Positions 8,858 through 16,598 of a DNA stretch of 64,000 nt are shown one piece after another; positions within the stretch are counted from its first letter, which is position 1; every line of letters starts with the position of its first letter. Position numbers and translations under genes: made by a program. Below the pieces are notes generated by a model that saw only the letters and a program-made list of their open reading frames with translations, was not told the DNA's origin and did no database searches. This DNA comes from Roseiarcus sp963721905 (lineage in GTDB: Bacteria; Pseudomonadota; Alphaproteobacteria; Rhizobiales; Beijerinckiaceae). The stretch spans positions 1-64,000 of the forward strand of contig CAVRMF010000016.1 of NCBI GenBank assembly GCA_963721905.1, read 5' to 3'.

Positions 8858-9769
8858 ATGCCGATCAAACGCCGCATCTATGTCAGCCTGCCTGCAGACC
8901 CCTGGCTACCCGAAAACTTGAATCGGCTTAAGTGGGGCATCGTGGAAGAGATCGAAAAGCTAGGATATTCGCCGGAAATCTTCACAAATCCGCGAGGCAA
9001 GCCAGGCCTCGCCTCCGCCAAGACCTGGCACCCGCGCGACGCGGACGAAATCGCGCGCCGATGCGTGGGCGCCGCCGTTCTCGGCATGGCGCGGTGGAAA
9101 TTTCAGGATCCAGACGGGCGTCCCATCCTGCTGCCGACCGAATTCAATCACTATGAGGGCGCCCTCGCCCGCACCTTGGGTCTGCCGACCCTGGTCCTGG
9201 TGCAACGCGATGTCCTGCGCCGCGTCGTGTTCGACATGAGCTACGGCGGCTACCTGGGGACGTTTGCCCACGACCAGCAGGTCGATTGGCTCCATTCCGA
9301 CGAATTCCGGGTGCCGTTCAACTACTGGTCGGCTATGCTGAGCGAACGGCAGGACGTGTTTCTCGGATATTCAAGCGCCTCCGACGCCACCGCGCAGGCG
9401 ATCAAAAGGTACTTGCTCAGTCTCGGCGCGAGAGTGCTGGACTGGCAGACGGACTTCATCCCCGGGCGCACGATCCTTGACCAGATCGAACATGCGGCCG
9501 CACGTTCGATTGGGGGAATTTTCCTTTTCACCAAGGACGACGACCTCGTCGACCGGGGTCAAGGCGACGTGGCGGCGCCGCGCGACAATGTCGTTTTTGA
9601 AGCGGGGTACTTCATCGGCGTCAAAGGCAAGCGCAACGTATTGATTGTCCGCGAATCGGGCTCGAAGATGCCGGCGGACTTGGGCGGCGACATTTACGCA
9701 TCGCTCCGAGACCGGGCGTCGATCGCATCGATCGAGCGGACGCTCGCGGCCTTTCTTGACGCCATTTGA
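8858..9769 (+). CDS. TIR-like (CAP12/Pycsar type) protein with N-terminal nucleosidase-like region
   Basis: The protein has 303 residues in two parts. Residues about 1-155 (RRIYVSLPADPW, IEKLGYSPEIF, RRCVGAAVLGMARW, HYEGALARTLGLPTLVLVQ) resemble nucleoside 2-deoxyribosyltransferase-type folds. Residues about 165-300 (DVFLGYSSASDATAQAIKRY, IPGRTILDQIEH, APRDNVVFEAGYFIG, PADLGG) match the TIR-like nucleotide-binding family PF10137, which includes STING- and Pycsar-linked NADase effectors. Known relatives hydrolyse NAD+ when triggered by a cyclic nucleotide, but no cyclase gene lies nearby. It starts 97 bp after the nSTAND gene on the same strand, which suggests the same defence locus. The N-terminal assignment is by pattern only. 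Confidence 0.75.
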   Translation: MPIKRRIYVSLPADPWLPENLNRLKWGIVEEIEKLGYSPEIFTNPRGKPGLASAKTWHPRDADEIARRCVGAAVLGMARWKFQDPDGRPILLPTEFNHYEGALARTLGLPTLVLVQRDVLRRVVFDMSYGGYLGTFAHDQQVDWLHSDEFRVPFNYWSAMLSERQDVFLGYSSASDATAQAIKRYLLSLGARVLDWQTDFIPGRTILDQIEHAAARSIGGIFLFTKDDDLVDRGQGDVAAPRDNVVFEAGYFIGVKGKRNVLIVRESGSKMPADLGGDIYASLRDRASIASIERTLAAFLDAI

Positions 9770-9820
9770 CGCCGCTCCGGCAGAATGGCGAGATCGGATT
9801 TCCGGCGCTAACGTAGGCTC

Positions 9821-10630
9821 ATGACGGAATGGAGCAGTCTTGAGGACTTCGTCGACCGGCATCGACGTCTCTTCGTCCTGACCGGCGCCGGCTGCAGCAC
9901 CAGCTCGGGCATTCCCGACTATCGCGACGCCGACGGCCAATGGAAGCGGCGACACCCGGTGACCTATCAGGCCTTCATGGGCGACGAGGCGACGCGCCGG
10001 CGCTATTGGGCGCGAAGCCTGATTGGTTGGCGGCGCATAGGCAGCGCCCAGCCGAACGATGCGCACCGCGCGCTCGCCCGGCTCGAGGCGATGGGCAAAA
10101 GCGAGCTTCTTCTCACCCAGAACGTGGACCGGCTGCATCAAGCGGCCGGAGCCATCCGGGTGATCGACCTGCACGGGCGGATTGATCTCGTCCGCTGCAT
10201 GGGCTGCGAGCGAAGAGCGGCGCGGGAGGAGTTCCAGGACGAACTCGGCCGATTGAACGCCGGCTGGCTCGATCTCGACGCTGCGGATGCGCCGGACGGC
10301 GACGCCGACCTCGACGGCGCCGACTTCTCGTCCTTCGTTGTGCCCTCCTGCCGGCGATGCGGCGGAGTGCTGAAGCCCGACGTTGTGTTTTTCGGCGAGA
10401 ACGTTCCCCGCGACCGGGTGGATGCCGCCAAGCGACATCTGGAGCTGGCCGACGCCATGCTGATCATCGGCTCGTCGCTGATGGTCTATTCGGGCTTCCG
10501 CTTCTTCCAATGGGCGGCGAGCGCCGGAAAGCCCATCGCCGCGGTCAACCTCGGCCGGACCCGCGCGGACGGGCTCATCGCGTTGAAGGTGGAGCAGGCG
10601 TGCGAGGAGGCGCTGGCTTTTCTGTTGTGA
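9821..10630 (+). CDS. Sir2-family NAD-dependent protein deacylase
   Basis: This 269-residue classic sirtuin shows the NAD pocket LTGAGCSTSSGIPDYRD (about 18-34), TQNVDRLHQAAG (about 106-117), the catalytic His in IDLHGRIDLVRC, and two zinc-binding pairs (CMGC near 127-130, CRRC near 170-173). DVVFFGENVP and IIGSSLMVYSGF follow. It removes acyl groups from lysine using NAD+, giving nicotinamide and O-acyl-ADP-ribose. The order and spacing resemble class II (SIRT4-like) members. It lies 51 bp after the TIR gene on the same strand. It may be an ordinary housekeeping deacylase that borders the defence genes, or it may act with them on NAD+; the sequence cannot decide. Confidence 0.88.
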   Translation: MTEWSSLEDFVDRHRRLFVLTGAGCSTSSGIPDYRDADGQWKRRHPVTYQAFMGDEATRRRYWARSLIGWRRIGSAQPNDAHRALARLEAMGKSELLLTQNVDRLHQAAGAIRVIDLHGRIDLVRCMGCERRAAREEFQDELGRLNAGWLDLDAADAPDGDADLDGADFSSFVVPSCRRCGGVLKPDVVFFGENVPRDRVDAAKRHLELADAMLIIGSSLMVYSGFRFFQWAASAGKPIAAVNLGRTRADGLIALKVEQACEEALAFLL

Positions 10631-11095
10631 CTACACAGCCGCTTGATCCGTGCCGGACTCGGAAGCTTGGGTTTGGGAGTTCGGGCGCCGCGATCACGGC
10701 GCCCGCGTCGAAAATCGGATCGCGAGCGCCGCCGGGCTGCGACGGCGAAGTTCGTCGGCGCGGGTTCAAATCGGCATCGCCGATCTCGCAAATTGGATTC
10801 AGGTCGAAGCAAGTCAAATATTGGGAGGAAACCTCACCGTCGAACCTCCGCAAGCACGTAAGAGCCTACGGACGGGCGCCATCCCCGCTTCGGCGTGCGG
10901 AAAGCACGCCGCAGAAGAGTATTGCAGATCAGCTGAAGTTATTCCCGTTTTATTCGTTGACATCAACACGCCAATCGCGAGGATTATAGACAGAAACGAG
11001 CCGAAACAGAGTGCAACAAGGGTGCGCATCGCGGCATACTCTTGCTGAGCATTGGCAGCTTGCTTGGCTAGATTTTGCCACCAGATTAACAGGTC
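10631..11095. other. Intergenic, 465 bases, one doubtful small ORF
   Basis: No recognised gene. The only candidate is the small minus-strand frame at 10814-11029, listed separately with low confidence. No strong stem-loop terminator for the Sir2 gene was seen. Confidence 0.4.
10814..11029 (-). CDS. Doubtful small exported or membrane peptide
   Basis: The 71-codon frame begins MRTLVALCFGSFLSIILAIG, a convincing hydrophobic N-terminus, and then runs into a low-information Arg-rich tail. No clear ribosome-binding site precedes the ATG. The first half looks protein-like and the tail looks like ordinary high-GC open frame, so it may be a decayed gene or chance. It lies on the same strand as the small secreted protein at 11096-11257, just downstream of it. 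Confidence 0.3.
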   Translation of the reverse strand: MRTLVALCFGSFLSIILAIGVLMSTNKTGITSADLQYSSAACFPHAEAGMAPVRRLLRACGGSTVRFPPNI

Positions 11096-11257
11096 TCAAT
11101 TGCACGCCTTGATCCACTGATCTCCATCCCATTCGTTGTAACATTCATGATAGTACCCCTGCCGGTCGTAATAGTAAGTGTAATAACCGGCAAGCGCGGG
11201 GACCGAGACGGCAAGGAGCGAAGCAGCGGCCAAAGCGCCAAGGATGAATTTAGACAT
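11096..11257 (-). CDS. Small secreted Tyr-rich protein (53 aa)
   Basis: ATG at 11257 follows a strong site (AAGGAGAATGAAA). The product opens with a clear signal peptide, MSKFILGALAAASLLAVSVP, then Ala-Leu-Ala as a likely cleavage site. That leaves a mature peptide of about 29 residues, beginning GYYTYYYDRQGYYHECYNEW and ending near Lys-Ala-Cys-Asn. Two Cys (one each side of the Asp-Gly-Asp-Gln stretch) could form a disulphide in the periplasm. I do not recognise the family. Start, ribosome site, signal peptide and stop are all coherent, so I consider it real. Confidence 0.7.
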   Translation of the reverse strand: MSKFILGALAAASLLAVSVPALAGYYTYYYDRQGYYHECYNEWDGDQWIKACN

Positions 11258-11761
11258 TTTCATTCTCCTTAATCAAAGGGACCTTCGTCTTAAATTGCCA
11301 GGCGGGGAACCCATTCCATCGCCTGCAAAGATGTTTTACCCCATCGTCAAATTTGGTTCCGTGAGCTAGCGCACACTAAAACTGCAAGTGTAATCTGATA
11401 TAAAATTTTGCGGGCGTCTGCTCGTGGCTCGATGGTCTCAATTCGGGCCCGCTTCGGCGAACGGGCGGCCGGCGCGTGAAAACCCGTGACCGCAGGCAAT
11501 CTCGACCGCACTCGCACTGAAACTGGAGTGTCCGTGTGAGGCGACATTGTCCTTTTTGTTGTGCCGCACCGTCCGCAAGGATATCGGAGACCTCGTGCAA
11601 AATTGACCGCCATGCAGAGAGAGGCAGCGACCTGGGCGAAGTCTGCCCGCAAACCGCAGCTCTCCGTACCCACTCGGATTCGATCGAAGGATCGATCGCC
11701 GAATAAATCGCTCGCCGTCGTGTTTCCTAGGCTCCTGAGATCAACGGAGAAGGAGTCGACG
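11258..11761. other. Intergenic between divergent genes, 504 bases
   Basis: This stretch separates the minus-strand small secreted gene from the plus-strand Gly-rich TPR gene, so both promoters should lie here. Long open frames in it have atypical composition and no ribosome sites. The stretch around 11381-11410 is AT-rich relative to the surroundings. No RNA gene or terminator was identified. Confidence 0.4.
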
Positions 11762-12508
11762 ATGAACGCTTCACCAGGATCGTATCGCGCGACAGGCAGA
11801 AAGCTCATGGCTGCACTGACATGCGGGGTTTTCGTGCTCGGCTTGGCGCTCGCCGCGCCAGCCTTCGCCTCTGGCGGAGGCGGCGGAGGGGGAGGCGGCG
11901 GCGGAGGGGGAGGCGGCTCTGGGGGCGGCGGCTCTGGAGGCGGAGGCGCTGGCGCTGGCGGCGGCTCCGGGGGCGGCGGCGCTGGCGCGGGGGGCGGCGG
12001 CTCGGGAAGCGGAGGCGGAGGCGGCGCAGGAGGAGGGGGGTTCTGGCGTCACTCGGACATTCAGCAGGAAGACCTCACGACCTGCGTCCCGGGACAGGTC
12101 TGGGACGCAAAGACGCACAAGTGCCTCCAGAGACACAGCGGCGTTCTCCCCGATTCGGAACTGACCGAATACGCCTATGCGCTGGCGAAGGCCGACCGCT
12201 TCCAGGAAGCGATCGACGTGCTCGACACGCTTGACAATCCCAACACGCCGCGCGCCCTCAACTACCGCGGCTACGCCACCCGCAAGCTCGGGCGCACCGA
12301 CGAAGGGATCGCCTATTATCTGAAGTCCGTCGCCCTTGATCCCAACTATCCCCAGGTGCGCGAGTATCTCGGCGAAGCCTACGTAATCGAGGGCAAGTTC
12401 GATCTCGCCAAGGATCAGCTGACCACGATCGCGAAGATCTGCGGTTCGACGGATTGCGAGTATTATGGCGACCTCGCCAAGGCGCTGGATGATGCGCACG
12501 CGCTCTAG
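11762..12508 (+). CDS. Secreted Gly-rich tetratricopeptide protein
   Basis: I chose ATG 11762 because GGAGAAGGAG lies just upstream and a signal peptide follows at once (hydrophobic core LTCGVFVLGLALAA, cleavage after AFA near residue 36). Residues about 37-95 are almost pure Gly with Ser/Ala, a long flexible linker encoded by GGC-rich repeats. A short Cys-containing stretch (TCVPGQVWDAKTHKC) and two or three TPR units follow (ALAKADRFQEAIDVLDTLDN, YRGYATRKLGRTDEGIAYYL, YLGEAYVIEGKFDLAKDQL). It is probably periplasmic and protein-binding. The final Cys pair (ICGSTDC) may form a disulphide. The specific role is unknown. The Gly tract is prone to length change by slippage. Confidence 0.85.
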   Translation: MNASPGSYRATGRKLMAALTCGVFVLGLALAAPAFASGGGGGGGGGGGGGGGSGGGGSGGGGAGAGGGSGGGGAGAGGGGSGSGGGGGAGGGGFWRHSDIQQEDLTTCVPGQVWDAKTHKCLQRHSGVLPDSELTEYAYALAKADRFQEAIDVLDTLDNPNTPRALNYRGYATRKLGRTDEGIAYYLKSVALDPNYPQVREYLGEAYVIEGKFDLAKDQLTTIAKICGSTDCEYYGDLAKALDDAHAL

Positions 12509-12536
12509 CGTCGTGAAGCTGACACTTCGCTGCTTT

Positions 12537-12574
12537 GTCATTCCCGGCGTCGCCAAGCGACGACCGGGAATGAC
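12537..12574. repeat. Palindromic repeat (hairpin)
   Basis: GTCATTCCCGG (12537-12547) and CCGGGAATGAC (12564-12574) are exact inverted copies. Inside them CGTCGC and GCGACG pair around a CAA loop with one bulged A. It lies 28 bp after the TPR gene and 15 bp before the next start. It could be a dispersed palindromic element of the kind common in Hyphomicrobiales or serve as a transcript-ending or stabilising hairpin; there is no T-run. Confidence 0.7.
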
Positions 12575-12589
12575 CACGACAGGACGGAG

Positions 12590-13999
12590 ATGACGGCGCA
12601 AAGCACAAGGGGCGCATCGCGGTCGAGAGTCCGTCCGCTGTGGTTCGGCGTGGCGGCGGCGATCGTTGTCTCGGCGGGCTTGACCGCCCTTGGCCGGACA
12701 GGCTCGGCGAGCGCAGGGGACGAGCCGCCGACGGTTTCGCCCGACCGCCTCGATGACGCGCCGTTGACCGCCGGAGACACCTTTTCCGTCGTCGGCAATT
12801 TTGCCTGGCGCGCGTTCATTGCGCTCAATTGGCCATCAAGGCTCGAAGCGGACAAGCGAGGCGCGCCCGACCGGGCGAAGTCGCTCGGCGATCCCGGCAA
12901 GCGGGTGTGGGAGACGTTCAAGTCGGACGCCGAGCTGTTCGTCGTTGGAGACGACGGCGGGCCGATCGCGCCTGCGCCGTGGGCGAGCTACGACGGCCGC
13001 AACCCCTGCGGCGCCGACAATCGAACGAAGACGATCGCCGCGTTTCAGCCCTTCGCAGACTTCAACCAGCCGAGCTTCACTGCGGGCGAACCCGCCAATC
13101 CCCTCGTCGCGCAGAACGGCGCCTATACGCGCTACGAGATCCATTTCAACGAGCCCGAGTTCTCGACCCTCGCGGAAAGCGGCTGGAGCCAGGGACGCAA
13201 TCTGCCCGACGCAATCCACCCGGCTCATTTCCCTATCGGATCGATCGCGGTCAAGGCGGCCTGGCGTCCTCTGACCGAAGCAGATACGCCAGCCGTGCGG
13301 ACGCGGTATTACGTCGAAAGCGCCGAGACCGTCGACGCAGCCAAGACGATGGCCGCGGGCCGAATCGTATGTACGCGCGCCGAAGTGGCGCTTGTCGGAC
13401 TCCACATCGTGATCAAGACGAAGAGCCGAGCGCAATGGGTCTGGAGCACCTTCGAGCATGTCGACAACGTGCCGCCGGCGGGCGCAGGCGAAGCGCGCGA
13501 ACCCGACGCCAGGGATGCCGGCGCGCCCTATTCCTACTTCGACCCTTCGAAGCCAATGAAGCTCTGGCCTCCCTTGGGCACGGCCGATACCCTGCCCATC
13601 GATTGGACGAACCCACCCAAACTCGATCCGACGCCGATGCAGGTGGTGCGGCGTTATCCGATTCCTGCCGAGACCATGGCGCTGAACAGGGCCTACTGGG
13701 CCTTGCCGGGCGTCAAGGGAACCGTCTGGGAACACTATATGCTCGTCGCCGCGCAATGGCCGACCAGCGCCGCCCCGCCAGGCCCCGACAATGACGGCGC
13801 GTTCTTTCCCGGGCGGATGACCGGTCCCAACGCCGAGGACGAATCCTACCGGTCGACCGCGAAGGCGCAGGAGAATCTGGTCAATACGACCATGGAGACT
13901 TACTTGCAGGACCTGCCCTCGAGCTGCATGGCCTGCCACCAGTCCGTTTCCAACGCCCGCGGGCGCGATTTCGTCGGCATTTTCGCTGGCGTTCGTTAG
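12590..13999 (+). CDS. Exported c-type heme protein, function unknown
   Basis: The protein has 469 residues. An N-terminal membrane or signal segment (residues about 17-43, WFGVAAAIVVSAGL then a Ser-Ala-Ser-Ala stretch) sends it to the periplasm. Near the C-terminus (about 446-452) is a single c-heme site SCMACHQ, the Cys-x-x-Cys-His motif. The long middle (FAWRAFIALNWP, GAYTRYEIHFNEPEF, FPIGSIAVKAAWR) is typical of a proteobacterial family of hypothetical proteins that bear a terminal CxxCH. A redox or electron-transfer role is likely but no substrate can be named. It follows the palindrome at 12537-12574. Confidence 0.75.
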   Translation: MTAQSTRGASRSRVRPLWFGVAAAIVVSAGLTALGRTGSASAGDEPPTVSPDRLDDAPLTAGDTFSVVGNFAWRAFIALNWPSRLEADKRGAPDRAKSLGDPGKRVWETFKSDAELFVVGDDGGPIAPAPWASYDGRNPCGADNRTKTIAAFQPFADFNQPSFTAGEPANPLVAQNGAYTRYEIHFNEPEFSTLAESGWSQGRNLPDAIHPAHFPIGSIAVKAAWRPLTEADTPAVRTRYYVESAETVDAAKTMAAGRIVCTRAEVALVGLHIVIKTKSRAQWVWSTFEHVDNVPPAGAGEAREPDARDAGAPYSYFDPSKPMKLWPPLGTADTLPIDWTNPPKLDPTPMQVVRRYPIPAETMALNRAYWALPGVKGTVWEHYMLVAAQWPTSAAPPGPDNDGAFFPGRMTGPNAEDESYRSTAKAQENLVNTTMETYLQDLPSSCMACHQSVSNARGRDFVGIFAGVR

Positions 14000-14022
14000 C
14001 GTCGACGTGAGGCCCGGGGCCG

Positions 14023-14826
14023 CTACTTCTCCAACGCTTTCATGAACGCCTCGAACTCGACCTCAGCGATCGGCACGGTGTGCTTGTCTTCCGGATAGGC
14101 GCCGGTCTCGACGTCGGCGCGGAACTCCTTGAAGGCGGCGATGCGCTCGCGCTGCAGGCGGTCCAATTCGGCGCGGAAGTTGCGGTAGACTTTGGCGTGG
14201 CGGGGCTGATGGCCGCGCGAATAGCCGAGCACATCCTCGGCGAAGAGATATTGCGCGTCGGCGCCGGCACCCGCGCCCATCGACAGCAGGACGAGCGTCG
14301 TGCGCTTCGAGATCTCCGCAGCAACGCGCGCGGGCACGACCTCGATCTCGGCGCCGATCGCACCGGCGGCCTCGAGCCGTTTGACGTGCTCATAGACCTG
14401 CATCGCCTGCGCCGCGGTCTTGCCGACCGCCTTGAAGCCGCCGGTCCAGGTGGCCCGCGCGGGGATGAGCCCGACATGGCCGACGACTGGAATGCCCTCC
14501 GCCGCGAGCTTCGCGATCGTCTCAAGGCTCCCGGCGCAATAGAAGGCGTCGCCGCCGGTCATCAGCCCGGCGTGCGCCGCGCGCAGATAGTCCTCATAGG
14601 TGCAATGCTGGCCGTAGATCAAGCCGACCTGGACAAAACAGTCGCCGGCCGCTTCGCGCATCGCAGGCGACCACACCGGCTCGATGATCGAGAGCATGTC
14701 GACGCCAGCCGCCGCGGCAGCGGCCGCCTCTTCAAACGTATCGACAAACAGCATCGTCAGCTGCCGTTTGCCCTTGAGCGCGCGCAAATCCGCGATCGTC
14801 ATCCGATTGTGCTTGGTCAACGCCAT
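14023..14826 (-). CDS. PanB-like ketopantoate hydroxymethyltransferase family protein
   Basis: ATG 14826 is chosen because AAAAGGGGGG precedes it. The 267-residue protein has a TIM-barrel layout of the KPHMT/PEP-mutase superfamily: TIADLRALKGKRQLTMLFV at the start, then VGHVGLIPARATWTGGFKAV, IGAEIEVVPARVAAEISKRT and LLSMGAGAGADAQYLFAEDV. Classic PanB makes ketopantoate for coenzyme A. Here the usual metal-binding VGDS-type motif is replaced by SIIEPVW, so this is a divergent paralogue whose substrate may differ. It is transcribed away from the hydrolase gene at 14957. Confidence 0.75.
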   Translation of the reverse strand: MALTKHNRMTIADLRALKGKRQLTMLFVDTFEEAAAAAAAGVDMLSIIEPVWSPAMREAAGDCFVQVGLIYGQHCTYEDYLRAAHAGLMTGGDAFYCAGSLETIAKLAAEGIPVVGHVGLIPARATWTGGFKAVGKTAAQAMQVYEHVKRLEAAGAIGAEIEVVPARVAAEISKRTTLVLLSMGAGAGADAQYLFAEDVLGYSRGHQPRHAKVYRNFRAELDRLQRERIAAFKEFRADVETGAYPEDKHTVPIAEVEFEAFMKALEK

Positions 14827-14956
14827 GGCGCCCCCCCTTTTGCGGTCTTCGCCGGTCGGTATGACGCGACGGCCGACGCGGGACAAGGCGACCCTCAGAC
14901 GCGCGCTTGACACTTTAGATAACTCTGTGATCTAGAGTAATCTGAGGCGAGGTTCC

Positions 14957-15940
14957 ATGTCGTTCGTCGGTCACATTCTCTTTGCGCTGCTCGCGCTCAT
15001 CGGCGTCGCGGCGATCGCGCTTGCGCTCATGCTGGCCTGGCCGCTCAAGCCCCCGCCGCCGCTCGCCTCGATCCATGAAGGGGCGATGCAAATCGACGCC
15101 AAGGGCGCCCCCGACCTCAGCCGCTACCAGGCGCGCGACGGTACCTGGCTCGCCTATCGACTCTATCCCGCGGCGAACGGAGCGCGGGACCGGATCGCGA
15201 TCCTGGCGCATGGTTCGTCCGGCAGTTCGATCGAAATGAATGCCGTTGCGGCGGCGCTTGCGGCCGAGGGCGTGATGGCGGTTGCGGTCGATTTTCGCGG
15301 CCACGGCGCCTCCGGAACCCGCGGCGACGTCGCCTATCCCGGCCAGCTCGACGACGATCTCGCCGATCTGATCGCCGAGCTCCACAAGACAGATCCGGCC
15401 GCCCGATTCTCCCTCATCGGCCATTCGGCGGGCGGCGGGTTCGCGCTGCGCATCGCGGGCGAACCTCTCGGCGGTGCGTTCGACCGTTTCGTGCTGCTCT
15501 CTCCCTATCTGGGCTACGCCGCGCCGACCAATCGGCCGGCGGAGGGGCCGGGCTTCTGGGCGTCGCCCGACCTGCCGCGCATTGTCGCGACGGTTATGCT
15601 CAGCAAGCTCGGGATCGACTGGCCGCAGTCGCTGCCGGTCATCGCCTTCGCCAATGTTCCGGAAGCGAAAATGTCTGTGACCAGCCGGTACTCTTTCCGC
15701 TTGCTGCAGAACTATACCGCCCCGCCCGACTGGAAGGGCGCCTTTGAGCACGCCAAAGGCCGCATCGCCCTCGTTGCGGGCGCCGACGACGAATTGATGG
15801 ACGTCGCGGGCTATAGCCGCGAGCTGCCGCCGCTTGGAGTCCCGGTGACGATCGTTCCGGGCGTCAATCACATGGGGATCGTCTATCGGCCCGAGGCGAT
15901 CAAGGCGATCGTCGCGGCGCTGGCCGAGCCCGGCGACTAA
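14957..15940 (+). CDS. Membrane-anchored alpha/beta hydrolase
   Basis: This 327-residue protein begins with an uncleaved-looking hydrophobic segment (residues about 8-30). The fold then shows the oxyanion loop LAHGSSGSS (near 82), the nucleophile elbow IGHSAGGGFAL (near 155), an acidic residue in LVAGADDELMD and the catalytic His in VPGVNHMGIV near 300. This is a serine hydrolase facing the periplasm; the substrate is unknown. It heads a five-gene same-strand run (to 17444) of membrane proteins and a small regulator. GAGGCGAGG precedes the start. Confidence 0.85.
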   Translation: MSFVGHILFALLALIGVAAIALALMLAWPLKPPPPLASIHEGAMQIDAKGAPDLSRYQARDGTWLAYRLYPAANGARDRIAILAHGSSGSSIEMNAVAAALAAEGVMAVAVDFRGHGASGTRGDVAYPGQLDDDLADLIAELHKTDPAARFSLIGHSAGGGFALRIAGEPLGGAFDRFVLLSPYLGYAAPTNRPAEGPGFWASPDLPRIVATVMLSKLGIDWPQSLPVIAFANVPEAKMSVTSRYSFRLLQNYTAPPDWKGAFEHAKGRIALVAGADDELMDVAGYSRELPPLGVPVTIVPGVNHMGIVYRPEAIKAIVAALAEPGD

Positions 15941-15956
15941 GCCGATGGAGCGCTCC

Positions 15957-16598
15957 ATGCTGAAGCTTGCCGCGACGGCCCGGTTTATTGTCGCCGAGTT
16001 TGGCCCGCTGATCGTATTCTGGGCGCTGGCCGCGACCCTCGGCGTCAAGCCCGCGATTGCCGGCTCGATCCTGGCGATCGCCGTCGACGCGGCCTGGCGC
16101 CGCCGAAAGGGTCTCGCCTTCACCCGGCTCTATCTCCTGACGAGCGGCCTCATCCTCGTCTTCGGCTTGATCGATCTCGCCTCGACTTCGCCATTCATGC
16201 TGAAATACGAGGCGGCGGTGACCAACGTTGCGACTGGCCTCGCCTTCGTCGCAGGCGCGCTCGGCGAAAAGCCGATCATCCAGGAGGTCGCCGAACAGCG
16301 CGGCGAGACGTTCGTCGCCACGAGCGAAGTTCGCGCCTTCTTTCGCCTCTTCACGCTGGTTTGGGCTGGCTATTTCTTTGTCAAGGCCGCCTTCTACGTC
16401 TGGGTCGTCTGGACCCTGCCGATGCTCGAAGCGATGGCGCTGCGCTCCGTCATCGGAAGCGTGACGCTCGGCCTCATGATTGCGCTGAGCGTCATTCAAG
16501 GGCGTCGGCTCTTCTTCCTCTGCCGCCGTCTTGGCCTGTTGCCGAAGCCGGATGCGCCGAACGCGAGCGCCGACGCTTCGCCGGCGAGGACCGCATGA
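15957..16598 (+). CDS. Membrane protein resembling intracellular septation protein family
   Basis: I prefer ATG 15957 because GGAG lies six bases upstream; ATG 15945 would add four residues. The 213-residue protein has about six hydrophobic segments, with TARFIVAEFGPLIVFWALAA, LLTSGLILVFGLIDLAS and SEVRAFFRLFTLVWAGYFFV. The layout resembles YciB/IspZ-type (VC0807) membrane proteins, but the match is by pattern only. It starts 16 bp after the hydrolase stop and overlaps the next gene by ATGA, so the three are probably co-translated. Confidence 0.65.
   Translation: MLKLAATARFIVAEFGPLIVFWALAATLGVKPAIAGSILAIAVDAAWRRRKGLAFTRLYLLTSGLILVFGLIDLASTSPFMLKYEAAVTNVATGLAFVAGALGEKPIIQEVAEQRGETFVATSEVRAFFRLFTLVWAGYFFVKAAFYVWVVWTLPMLEAMALRSVIGSVTLGLMIALSVIQGRRLFFLCRRLGLLPKPDAPNASADASPARTA

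Noticed and set aside
9821..10630. Defence-type SIR2 effector
   Set aside because: Zinc-binding Cys pairs and classic sirtuin motifs mark it as a protein deacylase, so I do not call it an effector.
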